Program-made: the position numbers and the translations under genes
Shown here: positions 33,164-45,519 of the stretch, piece by piece
Numbering within the stretch: position 1 is the first letter of the stretch
Layout: each line of letters begins with the position of its first letter
The notes under the pieces: generated by a model
Told to the model about the DNA's origin: nothing
The model's database searches: none
Seen by the model: the letters and a program-made list of their open reading frames with translations, nothing else
Assembly (NCBI RefSeq): GCF_025790165.1
Contig: NZ_CP094970.1
Location: forward strand, 2,852,001-2,916,000
Direction: 5' to 3'
Source: Solicola gregarius
Lineage (GTDB): Bacteria > Actinomycetota > Actinomycetes > Propionibacteriales > Nocardioidaceae
Length of the DNA stretch: 64,000 bases

Positions 33164-34503
33164 TGTCAGACCAGATGACTGACCCGTACGCAAGCACCCA
33201 AGACACCACCGGCGGCCCGGTCTTCACCGTCACCGGCCAGGACTGGGACTCCGTCGTCAAGGGCATCGACCTCGGCGAGGAACGCATCGTCGTCAACATG
33301 GGTCCGCAGCACCCGTCGACGCACGGCGTGCTGCGCCTCATCCTCGAGCTCGACGGCGAACAGGTGACCGAGGCCCGGTGCGGCATCGGCTACCTGCACA
33401 CCGGCATCGAGAAGAACATGGAGTTCCGCAACTGGACGCAGGGCGTCACGTTCTGCACCCGGATGGACTACCTGTCACCGCTGTACAACGAGGCGGCGTA
33501 CGTCATGGGCGTCGAGAAGCTGCTCGGCATCACCGATGACATCACCGAGAAGGCTCGGGTGATGCGGGTGCTGCTGATGGAGATCAACCGGATCTCGTCG
33601 CATCTGGTCGCGATCGCCACCGGCGGCATGGAGCTCGGCGCGCTGACGGTCATGACGATCGGCTTCCGCGAGCGTGAGCTGTGCCTCGACGTGCTCGAGC
33701 TGATCACCGGCCTGCGCATGAACCACGCGTTCTTCCGTCCGGGCGGCGTCGCCCAGGACCTGCCCGACGGCTCGATCGAGGAGGTCCGCGACTTCGTCAA
33801 GCTGATGAAGAAGCGCCTCCCCGAGTACGCCGACCTCTGTAACCAGAACCCCATCTTCAAGGGACGGCTGGTCGACGTCGGCTATCTCGACCTGGCCGGC
33901 TGTCTCGCGCTCGGCCTCACCGGTCCGCCGCTGCGGGCCACCGGGTACGACTGGGACCTCCGCCGCGACATGCCGTACTGGGGCTACGACGAGTTCGACT
34001 TCGACGTCGTCACCTGGGACACCTCCGACTCGTACGGACGGTTCCGGATCCGACTCGAGGAGATGTGGCAGTCGCTGCGCATCATCGAGCAGGCGCTCGA
34101 CCGCCTCGAGGGCCTCGAGGGTGCCCCGGTCATGATCGGCGACAAGAAGATCGCGTGGCCCGCACAGCTTGCGATCGGTGCCGACGGTATGGGCAACTCG
34201 CTGGAGCACATCCGGCACATCATGGGTGAGTCCATGGAGGCGCTGATCCACCACTTCAAGCTGGTGACCGAGGGCTTCCGAGTGCCGGCCGGGCAGGCGT
34301 ACGGCAGTGTCGAGTCGCCGCGCGGGGAGCTCTCCTGCCACGTCGTGTCCGACGGCGGCACACGCCCGTTCCGCGCGCACTTCCGCGATCCGTCGTTCGT
34401 CAATCTGCAAGGCACCTCGGTGATGTCCGAGGGCGGCATGGTCGCCGACGTCATCGTCGCGGTTGCGAGCATCGACCCGGTCATGGGAGGGGTTGACAGG
34501 TGA
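33163..34503 (+). CDS. nuoD: NADH-quinone oxidoreductase subunit D
   Basis: 446 residues of the 49-kDa subunit, part of the quinone chamber and related to [NiFe] hydrogenase large subunits without the metal cysteines. Conserved blocks are [100 protein letters not shown] and the C-terminal [11 protein letters not shown]. The quinone-site histidine lies in PQHPSTHG. The Met at 33175 could serve as start as well; the overlapping ATG 33163 is kept. It overlaps nuoE by 4 bp. Confidence 0.96.
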   Translation: MSDQMTDPYASTQDTTGGPVFTVTGQDWDSVVKGIDLGEERIVVNMGPQHPSTHGVLRLILELDGEQVTEARCGIGYLHTGIEKNMEFRNWTQGVTFCTRMDYLSPLYNEAAYVMGVEKLLGITDDITEKARVMRVLLMEINRISSHLVAIATGGMELGALTVMTIGFRERELCLDVLELITGLRMNHAFFRPGGVAQDLPDGSIEEVRDFVKLMKKRLPEYADLCNQNPIFKGRLVDVGYLDLAGCLALGLTGPPLRATGYDWDLRRDMPYWGYDEFDFDVVTWDTSDSYGRFRIRLEEMWQSLRIIEQALDRLEGLEGAPVMIGDKKIAWPAQLAIGADGMGNSLEHIRHIMGESMEALIHHFKLVTEGFRVPAGQAYGSVESPRGELSCHVVSDGGTRPFRAHFRDPSFVNLQGTSVMSEGGMVADVIVAVASIDPVMGGVDR

Positions 34504-35309
34504 CGGAGCGAGTGAGCAACGAGCGCGACCGACAGGACCGTCCGGACAGCGCCGCCGAGCTCGACTCCGGCGTACGCGCCGAGCTGCAGCAGATCGCCGA
34601 CCGCTATCCGCAGTCGCGTTCCGCGCTGCTGCCGATGCTGCATCTCGTGCAGTCGGTCCAGGGCAAGGTGACGCCCGAGGGCATCGAGCTGTGCTCCGAG
34701 TTGCTCGACATCAGCGCCGCCGAGGTTTCTGGTGTGGCGACCTTCTACACGATGTACAAGCGGCGTCCCGTCGGCGACTACCACGTGGGCGTGTGCACCA
34801 ACACGCTGTGCGCGGTGATGGGCGGCGACCTGATCTTCGACCGGCTCAAGGATCACCTCGACGTCGGCAACGACGAGACCACTGCGGATGGCAAGATCAC
34901 GCTCGAGCACGTCGAGTGCAATGCGGCCTGCGACTACGCCCCGGTGATGATGGTCAACTGGGAGTTCATGGACAACCAGACTCCCGAGTCCGCCGTCGAG
35001 GCGGTCGACAAGCTGCGAAACGGCGACGACGTCCACTCGACCCGCGGGCCGCGCATCTGCACGTGGCGGGAGGCCGAGCGGGTGCTCGCCGGTTTCCCCG
35101 ACGACCTCGCCGACGAGGGGCCGGCCGCCGGGCCCGCCTCGCTCGCCGGGCTCGAGATCGCGCGCGAGAACGACTGGGCGGCACCCGGTGCCGGTGCTCG
35201 ACCGACAGAGCGCCCCGAGCAGGCGACGGCCAGTACGGCAGAGGGCGCGGTCGAACAGGCCGACACCCGCCGTGCGGAGGCCGAAACGAAGGGAGATGTC
35301 GACAAGTGA
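34500..35309 (+). CDS. nuoE: NADH-quinone oxidoreductase subunit E ([2Fe-2S] N1a)
   Basis: 269 residues. The thioredoxin-like domain binds [2Fe-2S] cluster N1a through cysteines in [15 protein letters not shown] and [17 protein letters not shown]; the helical N-terminal part includes [20 protein letters not shown]. Beyond residue ~190 is an Ala/Glu/Thr-rich tail of about 75 residues ([20 protein letters not shown]) that is not part of the fold; similar tails occur in other actinobacterial NuoE. It works with NuoF in the NADH-oxidising module. The GTG start overlaps nuoD, and nuoF overlaps its stop by 4 bp. Confidence 0.95.
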   Translation: MTERVSNERDRQDRPDSAAELDSGVRAELQQIADRYPQSRSALLPMLHLVQSVQGKVTPEGIELCSELLDISAAEVSGVATFYTMYKRRPVGDYHVGVCTNTLCAVMGGDLIFDRLKDHLDVGNDETTADGKITLEHVECNAACDYAPVMMVNWEFMDNQTPESAVEAVDKLRNGDDVHSTRGPRICTWREAERVLAGFPDDLADEGPAAGPASLAGLEIARENDWAAPGAGARPTERPEQATASTAEGAVEQADTRRAEAETKGDVDK

Positions 35310-36613
35310 CCGACACACTCACTCCCGTCCTTTCCGACAACTGGGACGCCGACCGTCCGTGGACCCTCGACGGCTACGGCCGGTACGACGCGCTGCAGCA
35401 GGCGCTCGCCATGGATCCCGACGACCTGATCCAGCTGGTGAAGGACTCCGGTCTTCGTGGCCGCGGCGGTGCGGGGTTCCCGACGGGCATGAAGTGGGGC
35501 TTCATCCCGCAGGGTGACGGCAAGCCGCACTATCTGGTCGTCAACGCCGACGAGTCCGAGCCGGGCACGTGCAAGGACATCCCGCTGATGATGGCGTCGC
35601 CGCACACCCTGATCGAGGGTGTGGTGATCTCGGCGTACGCGATCCGCGCGAAGAAGGCGTTCGTGTACGTGCGCGGTGAGGTGCTGCATGTCGTACGCAG
35701 GCTCCAGCGCGCGGTACAGGAGGCGTACCTCGCCGGCTACCTCGGCAACGACATCCTCGGCAGCGGTGTCGACGTCGAGGTGGTCATCCACGCCGGCGCG
35801 GGCGCGTACATCTGCGGTGAAGAGACCGCACTGCTCGACTCGCTCGAGGGACGCCGGGGTCAACCCCGGCTGCGACCGCCGTTCCCCGCGGTCGCCGGCC
35901 TGTACGCGTGCCCGACCGTGATCAACAACGTCGAGTCGATCGCCTCGGTGCCGAGCATCGTGACCAACGGCGTCGACTGGTTCGGGTCCATGGGCACGGA
36001 GAAGTCGAAGGGCATGACGCTCTACTCGCTCTCGGGCCACGTCAAGCGTCCGGGCCAGTACGAGGCGCCGCTCGGCATCACGCTGCGCGAGCTGCTCGAC
36101 CTGGCCGGCGGCATGCGCGCGGGCAGCGAGCTGAAGTTCTGGACCCCCGGCGGGTCGTCGACGCCGATCCTGACCGCCGAGCACCTCGATGTCCCGCTCG
36201 ACTACGAGGGTGTCGGTGGGGCCGGTTCGATGCTCGGCACGAAGGCGCTGCAGATGTTCGACCAGACGACGTCGGTCGTACGCTGCGCGCTGCGCTGGAC
36301 GGAGTTCTACAAGCACGAGTCGTGCGGCAAATGCACACCGTGCCGCGAGGGCACGTTCTGGCTGGTGCAGGTGCTGGAGCGCCTCGAGGCCGGTAAGGGC
36401 ACCGCCGACGACATCGACCTGTTGGTCGACCAGTGCGACAACATCGTGGGCCGCGCGTTCTGCGCCCTCGGCGACGGCGCGGCAGCACCCATCACGTCGG
36501 GCATCCAGTACTTCCGCGAGGAGTTCGAGGCCGGCCTCCACACGCCGGCCTGGGAGCTGTTCCCGTACCAGGCGTCGACGCTGTACGCGCAGCCGGAAGG
36601 AGCGTCGGCATGA
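35306..36613 (+). CDS. nuoF: NADH-quinone oxidoreductase subunit F (NADH/FMN, cluster N3)
   Basis: 435 residues; the NADH-binding, FMN-containing entry subunit. Visible are the FMN/NADH glycine motif [40 protein letters not shown]-type [15 protein letters not shown], and the N3 [4Fe-4S] motif [16 protein letters not shown] with the fourth Cys in [17 protein letters not shown] 35306 (VTDTLTPVL) overlaps nuoE; the long upstream frame is discarded because it lies inside nuoE. It overlaps nuoG by 4 bp. Confidence 0.96.
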   Translation: MTDTLTPVLSDNWDADRPWTLDGYGRYDALQQALAMDPDDLIQLVKDSGLRGRGGAGFPTGMKWGFIPQGDGKPHYLVVNADESEPGTCKDIPLMMASPHTLIEGVVISAYAIRAKKAFVYVRGEVLHVVRRLQRAVQEAYLAGYLGNDILGSGVDVEVVIHAGAGAYICGEETALLDSLEGRRGQPRLRPPFPAVAGLYACPTVINNVESIASVPSIVTNGVDWFGSMGTEKSKGMTLYSLSGHVKRPGQYEAPLGITLRELLDLAGGMRAGSELKFWTPGGSSTPILTAEHLDVPLDYEGVGGAGSMLGTKALQMFDQTTSVVRCALRWTEFYKHESCGKCTPCREGTFWLVQVLERLEAGKGTADDIDLLVDQCDNIVGRAFCALGDGAAAPITSGIQYFREEFEAGLHTPAWELFPYQASTLYAQPEGASA

Positions 36614-39075
36614 CCGTCACGAGCGACAAGTCCGCGGTCGAGCAGGCCGAGGAGCTCGTCACACTGACGATCGACGACGTCGAGGTCAGCGTACCCAAGG
36701 GCACCTTGCTCATCCGTGCCGCCGAGCTGATCGGGGTCGAGATCCCCCGGTTCTGCGACCACCCGCTGCTCGACCCGGTCGGCGCGTGCCGGCAGTGCCT
36801 CGTCGAGGTGACCGACGCGGGCAACGGACGCGCGATGCCGAAGCCGCAGGCGTCCTGCACGATCCCGGTCGCCCCGGGCATGGTCGTCAAGACCCAGGTG
36901 ACGTCGCCGGTCGCCGACAAGGCGCAGCACGGAATCATGGAGTTCCTGCTGATCAACCATCCGCTCGACTGCCCGGTGTGCGACAAGGGCGGCGAGTGCC
37001 CGCTGCAGAACCAAGCGCTGAGCCACGGTTACGGCGAGTCGCGGTTCACCGAGACCAAACGCACGTTTCCCAAGCCCATCAACGTCTCTCAGCAGGTGCT
37101 GCTCGATCGCGAGCGCTGCGTGCTGTGCGCCCGGTGTACGCGCTTCTCCGAGCAGATCGCCGGCGACCCGTTCATCGCCCTGCTCGAGCGCGGCGCACTG
37201 CAGCAGGTCGGCATCTACGAGAACGAGCCGTTCGAGTCGTACTTCTCCGGCAACACCATCCAGATCTGCCCGGTCGGCGCGCTCACCAGCGCGGCGTACC
37301 GCTTCCGGTCGCGGCCGTTCGACCTCGTGTCGACACCGTCGGTCGCCGAGCACGACGCCTGCGGGTCGGCGATCCGCGTCGACCACCGCCGCGGCAAGGT
37401 GATGCGCCGCCTCGCCGGTGATGACCCCGAGGTCAACGAGGAGTGGATCACCGACAAGGACCGCTTCGCGTTCACGTACGCCCGCCAGCCCGATCGGCTG
37501 GTACGCCCGCTCGTACGCGACGAGGAGACCGGAGAGCTGGAGCCGGCATCCTGGCCGGCTGCGTTCGCGGCCGCGGCGCGGGGGCTGCAGCGGGCCGCCG
37601 GCAAGGTAGGTGTGCTCACGGGCGGACGCCTCACCGCCGAAGACGCCTACAGCTACGCGAAGTTCGCCCGTGCCGTGCTCGGCACGAACGACATCGACTT
37701 CCGGGCGCGGCCGCACAGCGATGAGGAGGCCGCGTTCCTCGCGTCGACGATCGCTGCGACGCCGCTGGGCGTCACGTTCGGTGATCTCGAGCGCGCCACC
37801 ACCGTCGTACTCGCGGGGTTCGAGCCCGAGGACGAGGCGGGCACGGTCTTCCTTCGCTTGCGCAAGGGTGCGCGCAACAACGACGTCCGGGTGTTCGCGG
37901 TCGCCAGCCACACGACGCGTTCGCTGACCAAGATGAACGGCACGCTGCTTCGTACGAGTCCCGGCGACGAGGCACGGGCACTCGACGAGGTTGCATCGAA
38001 CGCCGATGTCGCTCTCGACGGTGGCGGCATCATCCTGGTAGGCGAGCGCCTGGCGCAGACGCCCGGCGCGCTCACGGCCGCGCTCGCCCTGAGCCGCAAG
38101 ACGGGTGCGCGGCTCGCGTGGATCCCGCGTCGCGCCGGTGAGCGGCCCGCGCTCGATGCCGGCTGCCTGCCGACGCTGCTGCCCGGCGGACGTCCGGTCG
38201 AGAACGCCGAGGCCCGCGCCGACGTCGCCGCCGCGTGGGGAGTCTCCTCCCTGCCCGCAGCGGCCGGTCGCGATGCCGACGGCATCCTGTCCGCCGCGCA
38301 CGACGGCGATCTCGCCGCGTTGGTCGTCGGTGGCGTCGAGGTCGACGATCTCCCCGATCCCCAGGCCGCCGCCGAGACGTTCGCCGCCACGGGCTTCGTC
38401 GTCAGCCTCGAGGTACGTGAGAGCGTCGTCACCGAGTATGCGGACGTCGTTCTGCCGGTTGCCCCCGCCGTCGAGAAGTCCGGCACGTACGTCAACTGGG
38501 AGGGCCGCCAGCGTCCGTTCGGCACCGTGCTCGAGGAGCCCAACTCGCTGACCGACACCCGGGTGCTCGCGGGCATCGCCGAGGAGTTCGGCGACGGACT
38601 CGGCTTCCGTACGGTCGAGCAGGCAGGTGTCGAGCTGGCCGAGGTGGGTCGCTGGGACGGCGACCGCGCCTCCGAGCCCGAGACCGCGGCGGAGAGCGTG
38701 GCCGAGCCCGCCGAGGGCGAGGTCGTCCTCGACACCTGGCGGCTGATGATCGACGACGGTCGCGGCCAGGACGGCGACGAGTACTTCAAGGCGACGGCGC
38801 GTAAGCCGGTGTTGCGACTGAACGACGCGACGCTCGCGTCGGCCGGGCTCGCCGAGGGCGACGAGGCCGTGCTCAGCACACCCGACGGCGCGATCGCACT
38901 CCATACCGAGCTTGCCGACCTACCCGACGGCGTCGTGTGGGCGCCGGCCAACTCCGACGGCCTGAACGTACGCCGGGTGCTCGGCGTCGGTGCGGGCGAT
39001 GTCGTCCGGATCGAGCGCAGCGCCGACGAGGCGCGGGTGGCCCAAACCATCGAGAGCGAGGGCGACGAGGCATGA
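36610..39075 (+). CDS. nuoG: NADH-quinone oxidoreductase subunit G
   Basis: 821 residues. The N-terminal ferredoxin domain has [20 protein letters not shown] and [11 protein letters not shown] ([2Fe-2S] N1b). [18 protein letters not shown] and [16 protein letters not shown] supply [4Fe-4S] clusters N5/N4, closed by [14 protein letters not shown]. The remainder is the molybdopterin-oxidoreductase-like fold without cofactor. In that fold [16 protein letters not shown] keeps a single Cys, so the extra cluster N7 of E. coli-type NuoG is missing. ATG 36610 overlaps nuoF. The final 100 residues ([20 protein letters not shown]) are the molydopterin-dinucleotide-like beta-barrel. Confidence 0.95.
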   Translation: MTVTSDKSAVEQAEELVTLTIDDVEVSVPKGTLLIRAAELIGVEIPRFCDHPLLDPVGACRQCLVEVTDAGNGRAMPKPQASCTIPVAPGMVVKTQVTSPVADKAQHGIMEFLLINHPLDCPVCDKGGECPLQNQALSHGYGESRFTETKRTFPKPINVSQQVLLDRERCVLCARCTRFSEQIAGDPFIALLERGALQQVGIYENEPFESYFSGNTIQICPVGALTSAAYRFRSRPFDLVSTPSVAEHDACGSAIRVDHRRGKVMRRLAGDDPEVNEEWITDKDRFAFTYARQPDRLVRPLVRDEETGELEPASWPAAFAAAARGLQRAAGKVGVLTGGRLTAEDAYSYAKFARAVLGTNDIDFRARPHSDEEAAFLASTIAATPLGVTFGDLERATTVVLAGFEPEDEAGTVFLRLRKGARNNDVRVFAVASHTTRSLTKMNGTLLRTSPGDEARALDEVASNADVALDGGGIILVGERLAQTPGALTAALALSRKTGARLAWIPRRAGERPALDAGCLPTLLPGGRPVENAEARADVAAAWGVSSLPAAAGRDADGILSAAHDGDLAALVVGGVEVDDLPDPQAAAETFAATGFVVSLEVRESVVTEYADVVLPVAPAVEKSGTYVNWEGRQRPFGTVLEEPNSLTDTRVLAGIAEEFGDGLGFRTVEQAGVELAEVGRWDGDRASEPETAAESVAEPAEGEVVLDTWRLMIDDGRGQDGDEYFKATARKPVLRLNDATLASAGLAEGDEAVLSTPDGAIALHTELADLPDGVVWAPANSDGLNVRRVLGVGAGDVVRIERSADEARVAQTIESEGDEA

Positions 39076-40361
39076 GTGACCTCATCGGTGACGAGAGCTT
39101 CTGGGTCGTCCTACTCAAGGCGGTCCTGGTCTTCGTCGTCCTGGTGGTCTTCACCCTGTTCAACATCTGGTTCGAGCGGCGTCTCGTGGCCAAGATGCAG
39201 CACCGGATCGGCCCGAACGTGCACGGGCCCTTCGGCCTGCTGCAGAGCCTCGCCGACGGCATCAAGCTGGCGCTGAAGGAGGACATCACTCCGACGGCGG
39301 CCGACAAGTTCGTCTACTTCCTCGCCCCCGTGCTCGCCACCGGCCCGGCGTTCCTGACCTGGGCGGTCATCCCGTTCGGCCCCGAGGTGACGATCCCGTT
39401 CACCGACACCCAGACCCCGCTGCAGCTGACCGACCTGCCGGTGGCCGTGCTGTACGTCCTGGCCGTCGCCTCGGTCGGCATCTACGGCATCGTGCTCGCG
39501 GGCTGGTCGTCCGGCTCGACGTACGCGCTGCTGGGTGCTCTCCGCAGCTCGGCGCAGATGATCTCGTACGAGGTCGCGATGGGCCTGAGCCTCGTCTCGG
39601 TGTTCATGTACGCCGGGTCGATGTCGACCTCGGAGATCGTCGCCGCACAGGCCGAAGACATGTGGTTCGGGCTGCCGCTGATCCCGTCGTTCCTGATCTT
39701 CGTGATCGCGATGGTCGGCGAGACCAACCGCGCGCCGTTCGACCTCCCCGAGGCCGAGGGCGAACTCGTCGGCGGCTTCCACACCGAGTACTCCTCGCTG
39801 AAGTTCGCGCTGTTCTTCCTCGCCGAGTACATCAACATGGTCACCGTCTCCGCGATGGCGACGACGATGTTCCTGGGCGGCTGGCGTGCACCGTGGCCGA
39901 TCTCGCTGTGGGACGGCGCCAACGAGGGCTACTGGCCGGTGCTGTGGTTCCTCGGCAAGGTGCTGCTCTTCATCTGCCTGTTCGTGTGGCTGCGCGGCAC
40001 GCTCCCGCGGATGCGTTACGACCAGTTCATGCGCTTCGGCTGGAAGATCCTCATTCCGGTGTCGCTGGTGTGGGTCACGGCCGTCGCGGTCGTACGCCGC
40101 ATCCGTCTCGACGGTGGCATGGACACTCGTACCGCCATGATCATCGGCGGTATCGTGCTCGCCGCGCTCGTCGTGGTGATGATGCTTCCCGAGCGCAAGC
40201 GTGCCGAGCCCGCAGAGGAGCCGGAGTTCGACGCGTTCGCCGGCGGCTACCCCGTACCCCCGCCGCGAGGCCAGGAGCTGACGTCGCAGGCCAGCAAGCG
40301 AAACGAGGAGCTCGTGGCCTCTCGGACCACGGACTCCACCGAGGAGGAAAGCAATGGCTGA
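39072..40361 (+). CDS. nuoH: NADH-quinone oxidoreductase subunit H
   Basis: 429 residues, eight or nine membrane helices. It forms the membrane side of the quinone chamber, linking the peripheral and membrane arms. Conserved blocks are [83 protein letters not shown] and [19 protein letters not shown] hydrophilic C-terminal tail of about 75 residues ([20 protein letters not shown] onward) is typical of actinobacteria. ATG 39072 overlaps nuoG. The tail overlaps nuoI by 8 bp. Confidence 0.96.
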   Translation: MSDLIGDESFWVVLLKAVLVFVVLVVFTLFNIWFERRLVAKMQHRIGPNVHGPFGLLQSLADGIKLALKEDITPTAADKFVYFLAPVLATGPAFLTWAVIPFGPEVTIPFTDTQTPLQLTDLPVAVLYVLAVASVGIYGIVLAGWSSGSTYALLGALRSSAQMISYEVAMGLSLVSVFMYAGSMSTSEIVAAQAEDMWFGLPLIPSFLIFVIAMVGETNRAPFDLPEAEGELVGGFHTEYSSLKFALFFLAEYINMVTVSAMATTMFLGGWRAPWPISLWDGANEGYWPVLWFLGKVLLFICLFVWLRGTLPRMRYDQFMRFGWKILIPVSLVWVTAVAVVRRIRLDGGMDTRTAMIIGGIVLAALVVVMMLPERKRAEPAEEPEFDAFAGGYPVPPPRGQELTSQASKRNEELVASRTTDSTEEESNG

Positions 40362-40923
40362 CTCTCGGCCCCGCCTGAAGGAACAGCTGTGGGACCCGAT
40401 CGCCGGCTTCGGCGTCACGTTCCGCACCATGTTCCGCAAGACGGTCACGGAGCAGTACCCGTTCGAGAAGAAGCCGACGGCTCCGCGGTTCCACGGTCGG
40501 CACCAGCTCAACCGCTGGCCCGACGGTCTCGAGAAGTGCATCGGCTGCGAGCTGTGCGCCTGGGCGTGCCCGGCCGACGCGATCTACGTCGAGGGTGCGT
40601 CCAACGGCGACGACGATGAGCGCTTCTCGCCGGGTGAGCGGTACGGCCAGGTCTACCAGATCAACTATCTGCGGTGCATTCTGTGCGGGTTGTGCATCGA
40701 GGCCTGTCCGACACGTGCGCTCACGATGACCAACGAGTACGAGCTCGCCGACAACTCCCGCGAGAAGCTGATCTACGAGAAGCAGGATCTCCTCGCGCCG
40801 CTGCTGCCCGGCATGGAGCAGCCACCCCACGGCATGCGGCTCGGCGACGACGATGACGACTACTACCGCAACGCCACCCAGGACCCCGTCGCGACGGGCG
40901 CCGACGCGGAGGGCGACGAGTGA
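40354..40923 (+). CDS. nuoI: NADH-quinone oxidoreductase subunit I (two [4Fe-4S])
   Basis: 189 residues, an 8Fe ferredoxin-like subunit with two CxxCxxCxxxCP motifs, [16 protein letters not shown] and [16 protein letters not shown]. These bind clusters N6a and N6b, which deliver electrons to N2 in NuoB. The N-terminal amphipathic segment ([20 protein letters not shown]) anchors it on NuoH. An acidic C-terminal tail ([18 protein letters not shown]) closes the protein. It starts at an ATG after GGAGGAAAGC, so it has its own ribosome-binding site inside the nuoH end. It overlaps nuoJ by 4 bp. Confidence 0.96.
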   Translation: MADSRPRLKEQLWDPIAGFGVTFRTMFRKTVTEQYPFEKKPTAPRFHGRHQLNRWPDGLEKCIGCELCAWACPADAIYVEGASNGDDDERFSPGERYGQVYQINYLRCILCGLCIEACPTRALTMTNEYELADNSREKLIYEKQDLLAPLLPGMEQPPHGMRLGDDDDDYYRNATQDPVATGADAEGDE

Positions 40924-41744
40924 ACGCCTGGGAGGAGTTCGCCTTCTGGGCGATGGGCACGGTCATGGTGGCGTCCGCGCTCGGCATGGTGCTGGCGCGC
41001 AAGGCGGTCCACTGCGCGCTGTTCCTCGCGACGATCATGATCACGTTGGCGATCATGTACGCCGCGCAGGGCGCGCCGTTCCTGTTCGCCGTGCAGATCA
41101 TCGTCTACACGGGCGCGATCCTGATGCTGTTCCTGTTCGTGCTGATGCTGGTCGGCGTCGACTCGTCCGACTCGATCGTCGAGACGATCAAGGGGCAGCG
41201 GCTGCTGGCGGCGTTCGTCGGCATCGTGTTCGGCGTCGTGTTCGCGGTCGCGGTTTCCCAGACGGCCGTCGGCACCGTCGTCGGCACTGACGCGGCCAAC
41301 GAAGACGGCAACGTCTACGGCGTCGCGAAGTACCTCTTCTCCGACTACATGTACGCGTTCGAGCTCACGGGGGCGCTGCTCACGGCCGCCGTGCTCGCCG
41401 CGATGGTGCTCGCGCACCGCGAGCGCCTCGAACGCAAGCAGTCGCAGCGCGAGATGGCGCAACAGCGGATGGCCGACTACGCCGACAGCGGCAAGCACCC
41501 CGGCCCGTTGCCGACGCCGGGTGTCTTCGCGCGACACAACGCCAACGACACTCCCGCGCTGCTCCCTGACGGGTCCATCTCCGAGCTGTCGATCTCGCGC
41601 ACGCTCCGGGCCCGCGGGACCGTCAAGGGTGCCTTGGCCGACGACGTGAACGAGACGATCCGCATGCTCGACCCAGAGGCGCCGCGCGACGACGTACCCG
41701 ACGGCACTGGCGACGACAACGACGGGGAGGAGCCGACCGCATGA
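40920..41744 (+). CDS. nuoJ: NADH-quinone oxidoreductase subunit J
   Basis: 274 residues. Five membrane helices occupy the first ~165 residues ([40 protein letters not shown], and the pi-bulge helix region [22 protein letters not shown]). The rest is a hydrophilic tail of about 105 residues ([20 protein letters not shown], then [15 protein letters not shown]). Such tails exist in other actinobacterial NuoJ but not in E. coli. GTG 40920 overlaps nuoI. It is part of the proton-translocating membrane arm. Confidence 0.95.
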   Translation: MNAWEEFAFWAMGTVMVASALGMVLARKAVHCALFLATIMITLAIMYAAQGAPFLFAVQIIVYTGAILMLFLFVLMLVGVDSSDSIVETIKGQRLLAAFVGIVFGVVFAVAVSQTAVGTVVGTDAANEDGNVYGVAKYLFSDYMYAFELTGALLTAAVLAAMVLAHRERLERKQSQREMAQQRMADYADSGKHPGPLPTPGVFARHNANDTPALLPDGSISELSISRTLRARGTVKGALADDVNETIRMLDPEAPRDDVPDGTGDDNDGEEPTA

Positions 41745-42040
41745 GCCCGAACTGGTTCCTCACCTTGTCGGCACTGCTGTTCACGATCGGTGCCGTTGGG
41801 GTGCTCGTACGCCGCAACGCGATCGTCGTGTTCATGTGTGTCGAGCTGATGCTGAACGCCTGCAACCTCGCATTCGTGACGTTCTCGCGCGTCCACGGGA
41901 CGCTCGAGGGACAGGTTGCCGCGTTCTTCGTGATGGTGGTCGCCGCGGCAGAGGTCGTCGTCGGTCTGGCCATCATCGTCGCCATCTACCGGTCTCGTCG
42001 CTCGGCATCGGTCGACGACGTCAGCCTGCTGAAGTACTAA
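41741..42040 (+). CDS. nuoK: NADH-quinone oxidoreductase subunit K
   Basis: 99 residues, three membrane helices, with the conserved glutamates of the central hydrophilic axis in [18 protein letters not shown] and [19 protein letters not shown]. It forms part of the proton path between NuoJ and NuoN. It starts at an ATG overlapping nuoJ by 4 bp. nuoL begins 12 bp after its stop, preceded by a GGGAG ribosome-binding site, one of the few non-overlapping junctions in the operon. Confidence 0.96.
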   Translation: MSPNWFLTLSALLFTIGAVGVLVRRNAIVVFMCVELMLNACNLAFVTFSRVHGTLEGQVAAFFVMVVAAAEVVVGLAIIVAIYRSRRSASVDDVSLLKY

Positions 42041-42052
42041 GGGAGATCTACG

Positions 42053-43984
42053 TTGATTGATCTCGTAGCAAGTTCCGAGCATGCCGGTGCGATCGCACCG
42101 GCTTCGGCAGACGGGGCGTTCTCCCTGCTCTGGTTGCTCATCGCGCTGCCGCTGGCGAGTGCCGTGGTGCTGTTGCTGGTCGGGCGCCGAGGCGACAAAT
42201 GGGGCCACCTCCTCGGCTGCGCGGCGCCGCTGGGCTCGTTCGCCATCGGCGTGATCACGTTCATCGGTCTGCTCGGCCGCGACGAGTCGGACCGTACGAT
42301 CTCCCAGAACCTCTGGACCTGGATCGAGGTCGGCGGCTTCCACGTCGACATGGAGATCCTGTACGACCCGCTGTCGGCCGTGTTCGTGCTGCTCATCACC
42401 GGTGTGGGCTCGCTGATCCACATCTACTCGGTCGGCTACATGGCCGACGACGATCGGCGGCGGCGGTTCTTCGCGTACCTCAACCTGTTCATCGCGGCGA
42501 TGCTCACGCTCGTGCTCGCCAGTGACTACCTGGTGCTGTTCCTCGGCTGGGAAGGCGTCGGCCTCGCCTCGTACCTGCTGATCGGGTTCTGGCAGCACAA
42601 GAACTCCGCAGCGGTCGCGGCGAAGAAGGCGTTCGTCGTCAACCGTGTCGGCGACCTCGGCATGTCACTCGCGATCATGCTGATGTTCGCGCAGTTCGGC
42701 ACGACGTCGATCGTCGGTGTCTCGGGCGTCGCGAGCGAGGCGTCGAGCGCGGCGGCAACCGCGCTCGGCCTGCTGCTCCTGCTCGGCGCGTGCGGTAAGT
42801 CCGCGCAGGTCCCGTTGCAGAGCTGGTTGCTCGATGCGATGGAGGGTCCGACGCCGGTTTCGGCGCTGATCCACGCGGCGACCATGGTGACCGCGGGCGT
42901 CTACCTGATCGTCCGGTCGAACTTCATCTTCAACGAGTCCGAGGCCGCACGTACGGCCGTCGTCACCGTCGGCCTCGTCACGCTGCTGTTCGGTGCGATC
43001 ATCGGTTGCGCCAAGGACGACATCAAGAAGGCCTTGGCCGGCTCGACCATGAGCCAGATCGGATACATGACGCTTGCCGCGGGTCTCGGCCCGGCCGGCT
43101 ACGCGTTCGCGATCTTCCACCTGCTGACGCACGGCTTCTTCAAGGCCAACATGTTCCTCGGCGCCGGCTCTGTCATGCACGGTATGAACGACGACGTCGA
43201 CATGCGGCACTATGGTGCGCTGCAACGCGCGATGCCGATCACGTTCCTGACGTTCGCCGCGGGCTACCTCGCGATCATCGGGTTCCCCGGCTTCTCCGGC
43301 TTCTTCTCCAAGGACAAGATCATCGAGGCCGCGTTCGCCGACAACATCTGGGTCGGGCTCGGTGCGGTGCTCGGCGCCGGGATCACCGCGTTCTACATGA
43401 CCCGGCTGATGATCATGACGTTCGTGTCGCAGAAGCGGTGGCGCGAAGGCGTGCACCCGCACGAGTCGCCGCGGGTCATGACGGTCCCGCTGATGGTGCT
43501 CGCGGCCCTGTCGGCGTTCGGCGGCGTGCTGCTGCTCGGCGGCTGGATCACCGACTGGCTCGAACCCGTCGTCGGACATGAGGAGCACCATCTCGACGTA
43601 CCCGTGTGGGTGCTGACGGTGTTCGTACTCGCGGTCGTGGCGGTCGGTGTCGTGATCGCGTACTTCCGCTACCTGCGTGAGACGGTGCCCGACGTGGCTC
43701 CGACCAAGGTGTCGGTGTTCACCAAGGCCGCTCGCGCCGACCTGTACGGCGACGCCTTCAACGAGGCGGTCTTCATGCGACCGGGGCAGTACCTCACCCG
43801 GGCGCTGGTCTTCGTCGACGGTCGAGGCATCGACGGTGCCGTCAACGGCATCGCCGGACTGACCGGACGGGCGGCGAACGCGGTTCGCCGGATGCAGAAC
43901 GGATACGTGCGGTCGTACGCACTCGCAACCTTTGGAGGGGCGCTCCTCGTGGTGCTCGCAATGCTGGCGGTGAACTTGACATGA
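42053..43984 (+). CDS. nuoL: NADH-quinone oxidoreductase subunit L
   Basis: 643 residues, the distal antiporter-like proton channel with its long lateral helix in the C-terminal part. Key features are [18 protein letters not shown], the lysine/glutamate antiporter motifs in [14 protein letters not shown] and [43 protein letters not shown], and [15 protein letters not shown]. The start is a TTG at 42053 behind GGGAG; this is the only TTG start in the operon and may lower initiation. It overlaps nuoM by 4 bp. Confidence 0.95.
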   Translation: MIDLVASSEHAGAIAPASADGAFSLLWLLIALPLASAVVLLLVGRRGDKWGHLLGCAAPLGSFAIGVITFIGLLGRDESDRTISQNLWTWIEVGGFHVDMEILYDPLSAVFVLLITGVGSLIHIYSVGYMADDDRRRRFFAYLNLFIAAMLTLVLASDYLVLFLGWEGVGLASYLLIGFWQHKNSAAVAAKKAFVVNRVGDLGMSLAIMLMFAQFGTTSIVGVSGVASEASSAAATALGLLLLLGACGKSAQVPLQSWLLDAMEGPTPVSALIHAATMVTAGVYLIVRSNFIFNESEAARTAVVTVGLVTLLFGAIIGCAKDDIKKALAGSTMSQIGYMTLAAGLGPAGYAFAIFHLLTHGFFKANMFLGAGSVMHGMNDDVDMRHYGALQRAMPITFLTFAAGYLAIIGFPGFSGFFSKDKIIEAAFADNIWVGLGAVLGAGITAFYMTRLMIMTFVSQKRWREGVHPHESPRVMTVPLMVLAALSAFGGVLLLGGWITDWLEPVVGHEEHHLDVPVWVLTVFVLAVVAVGVVIAYFRYLRETVPDVAPTKVSVFTKAARADLYGDAFNEAVFMRPGQYLTRALVFVDGRGIDGAVNGIAGLTGRAANAVRRMQNGYVRSYALATFGGALLVVLAMLAVNLT

Positions 43985-45519
43985 GTTTCCCCTGGCTGAC
44001 AGTTCTGGCCGCGCTGCCGATCGTCGGGGCGCTCGTCCTCGTGGCGTTGCCGCGTGGGCGTACGGCGCTGGTCAAGCAGACGGCGATCGGGTTCACCCTC
44101 GTCACCTTGGTGCTCGCCATCGCGATGGCGACGCAGTACTCCCCCGACGACGGCGGCTACCAGCTGACCGAGCAGCACGAGTGGATCAGTGTGTTCGGCG
44201 CGTACTACGCCCTCGGCGTCAACGGCATCGGCCTCACGCTGATCCTGATGACGGTGATCCTGACACCGATCGTCGTGCTCGCGTCCTGGAAAGACGGCGA
44301 CACCGGGCGCTGGAGCCCGAACGCCTTCTTCGCTTGGATGCTCGCGCTCGAGGGTCTCGCGATCGGCGTGTTCGCGGCGATGGACGTGTTCTTGTTCTAC
44401 GTCCTGTTCGAGGCGACCCTGATCCCGATCTACTTCCTGATCGGCGGCTTCGGCGGCGTCAAGCGTTCGTACGCCGCGATCAAGTTCCTGCTGTTCTCGC
44501 TCGTCGGTGGGCTGCTGATGCTCGCGTCGGTCGTCGGTCTGTACGTCGTGTCTGCCGAGGAGGGCGACCCGAGCTACCTGATCACCGACCTGATGAACGT
44601 CGACATGAGCGAGACGACGGGTCGCTGGCTGTTCCTCGGCTTCATGATCGCGTTCGCGATCAAGGCGCCGATGTGGCCGCTGCACACCTGGCTGCCCGAC
44701 GCGGCGGCGGCGGGTACGCCCGGTACGTCGGTGCTGCTGGTCAGCATCCTCGACAAGATCGGCACGTTCGGCATGATCCGGTTCTGCCTCGGGCTGTTCC
44801 CCGAGGCGTCCGACTGGGCCAGTCCGGTCGTGATCGTGCTGGCGTTGATCAGCATCATCTACGGGGCGCTGCTCGCGATCGGCCAGGACGACATCCGCCG
44901 GCTCATCGCGTACACGTCCGTGTCGCACTTCGGCTTCATCGTGCTCGGCATCTTCGTCCTGACCAGCCAGTCGGCGTCGGGCGCGGCCCTGTACATGTTC
45001 AACCACGGTCTTTCGACGGCCGCGTTGTTCCTGGTCACCGGCATCATGATCAGCCGGCGCGGTTCGGCCCGCATCTCCGACTTCGGCGGTGTCCAGAAGA
45101 TCGCGCCGCTGCTCGCTGGCGTGTTCCTGATCGCCGGGCTGTCCAGCCTTTCGTTGCCGGGTCTGTCGCCGTTCGTGAGCGAGTTCCTCGTCCTCGCCGG
45201 CACCTTCACACATTCGATCGCCGCGGCCGTCGTCGCGACGCTCGGTATCGTGCTCGCGGCGCTGTACATCCTGCTGATGTACCAGCGCACGATGACCGGT
45301 CCGCTGCGTGACGACAACGCCGGAGTGACCGACCTGCGGCCGCGCGAGCTGGCCGCCCTGGCACCCGCCGTGGTGCTCATCATCGGCCTCGGGTTCTTCC
45401 CCCAGCCGCTGCTCGACGTGATCAACCCCGCCGTGTCCGACACCCTCGAGCACGTCGGCGTCCATGATCCGGAGCCCGACCACCCGGCGGCCACATCGGC
45501 CGAGGAGGCACAGCAGTGA
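43981..45519 (+). CDS. nuoM: NADH-quinone oxidoreductase subunit M
   Basis: 512 residues, about fourteen helices, the middle antiporter-like subunit. Diagnostic blocks are [20 protein letters not shown], the catalytic Glu in [70 protein letters not shown] and [17 protein letters not shown]. The C-terminus is acidic and short. The ATG overlaps the nuoL stop and its own stop overlaps the nuoN GTG, so the three antiporter-like subunits are translationally coupled, consistent with equal stoichiometry. Confidence 0.96.
   Translation: MSFPWLTVLAALPIVGALVLVALPRGRTALVKQTAIGFTLVTLVLAIAMATQYSPDDGGYQLTEQHEWISVFGAYYALGVNGIGLTLILMTVILTPIVVLASWKDGDTGRWSPNAFFAWMLALEGLAIGVFAAMDVFLFYVLFEATLIPIYFLIGGFGGVKRSYAAIKFLLFSLVGGLLMLASVVGLYVVSAEEGDPSYLITDLMNVDMSETTGRWLFLGFMIAFAIKAPMWPLHTWLPDAAAAGTPGTSVLLVSILDKIGTFGMIRFCLGLFPEASDWASPVVIVLALISIIYGALLAIGQDDIRRLIAYTSVSHFGFIVLGIFVLTSQSASGAALYMFNHGLSTAALFLVTGIMISRRGSARISDFGGVQKIAPLLAGVFLIAGLSSLSLPGLSPFVSEFLVLAGTFTHSIAAAVVATLGIVLAALYILLMYQRTMTGPLRDDNAGVTDLRPRELAALAPAVVLIIGLGFFPQPLLDVINPAVSDTLEHVGVHDPEPDHPAATSAEEAQQ

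Noticed and set aside
36307-38904. An 865-codon minus-strand frame opposite nuoF/nuoG
   Set aside because: It mirrors nuoG codon positions and lacks any domain; nuoG on the other strand has all expected iron-sulfur motifs.
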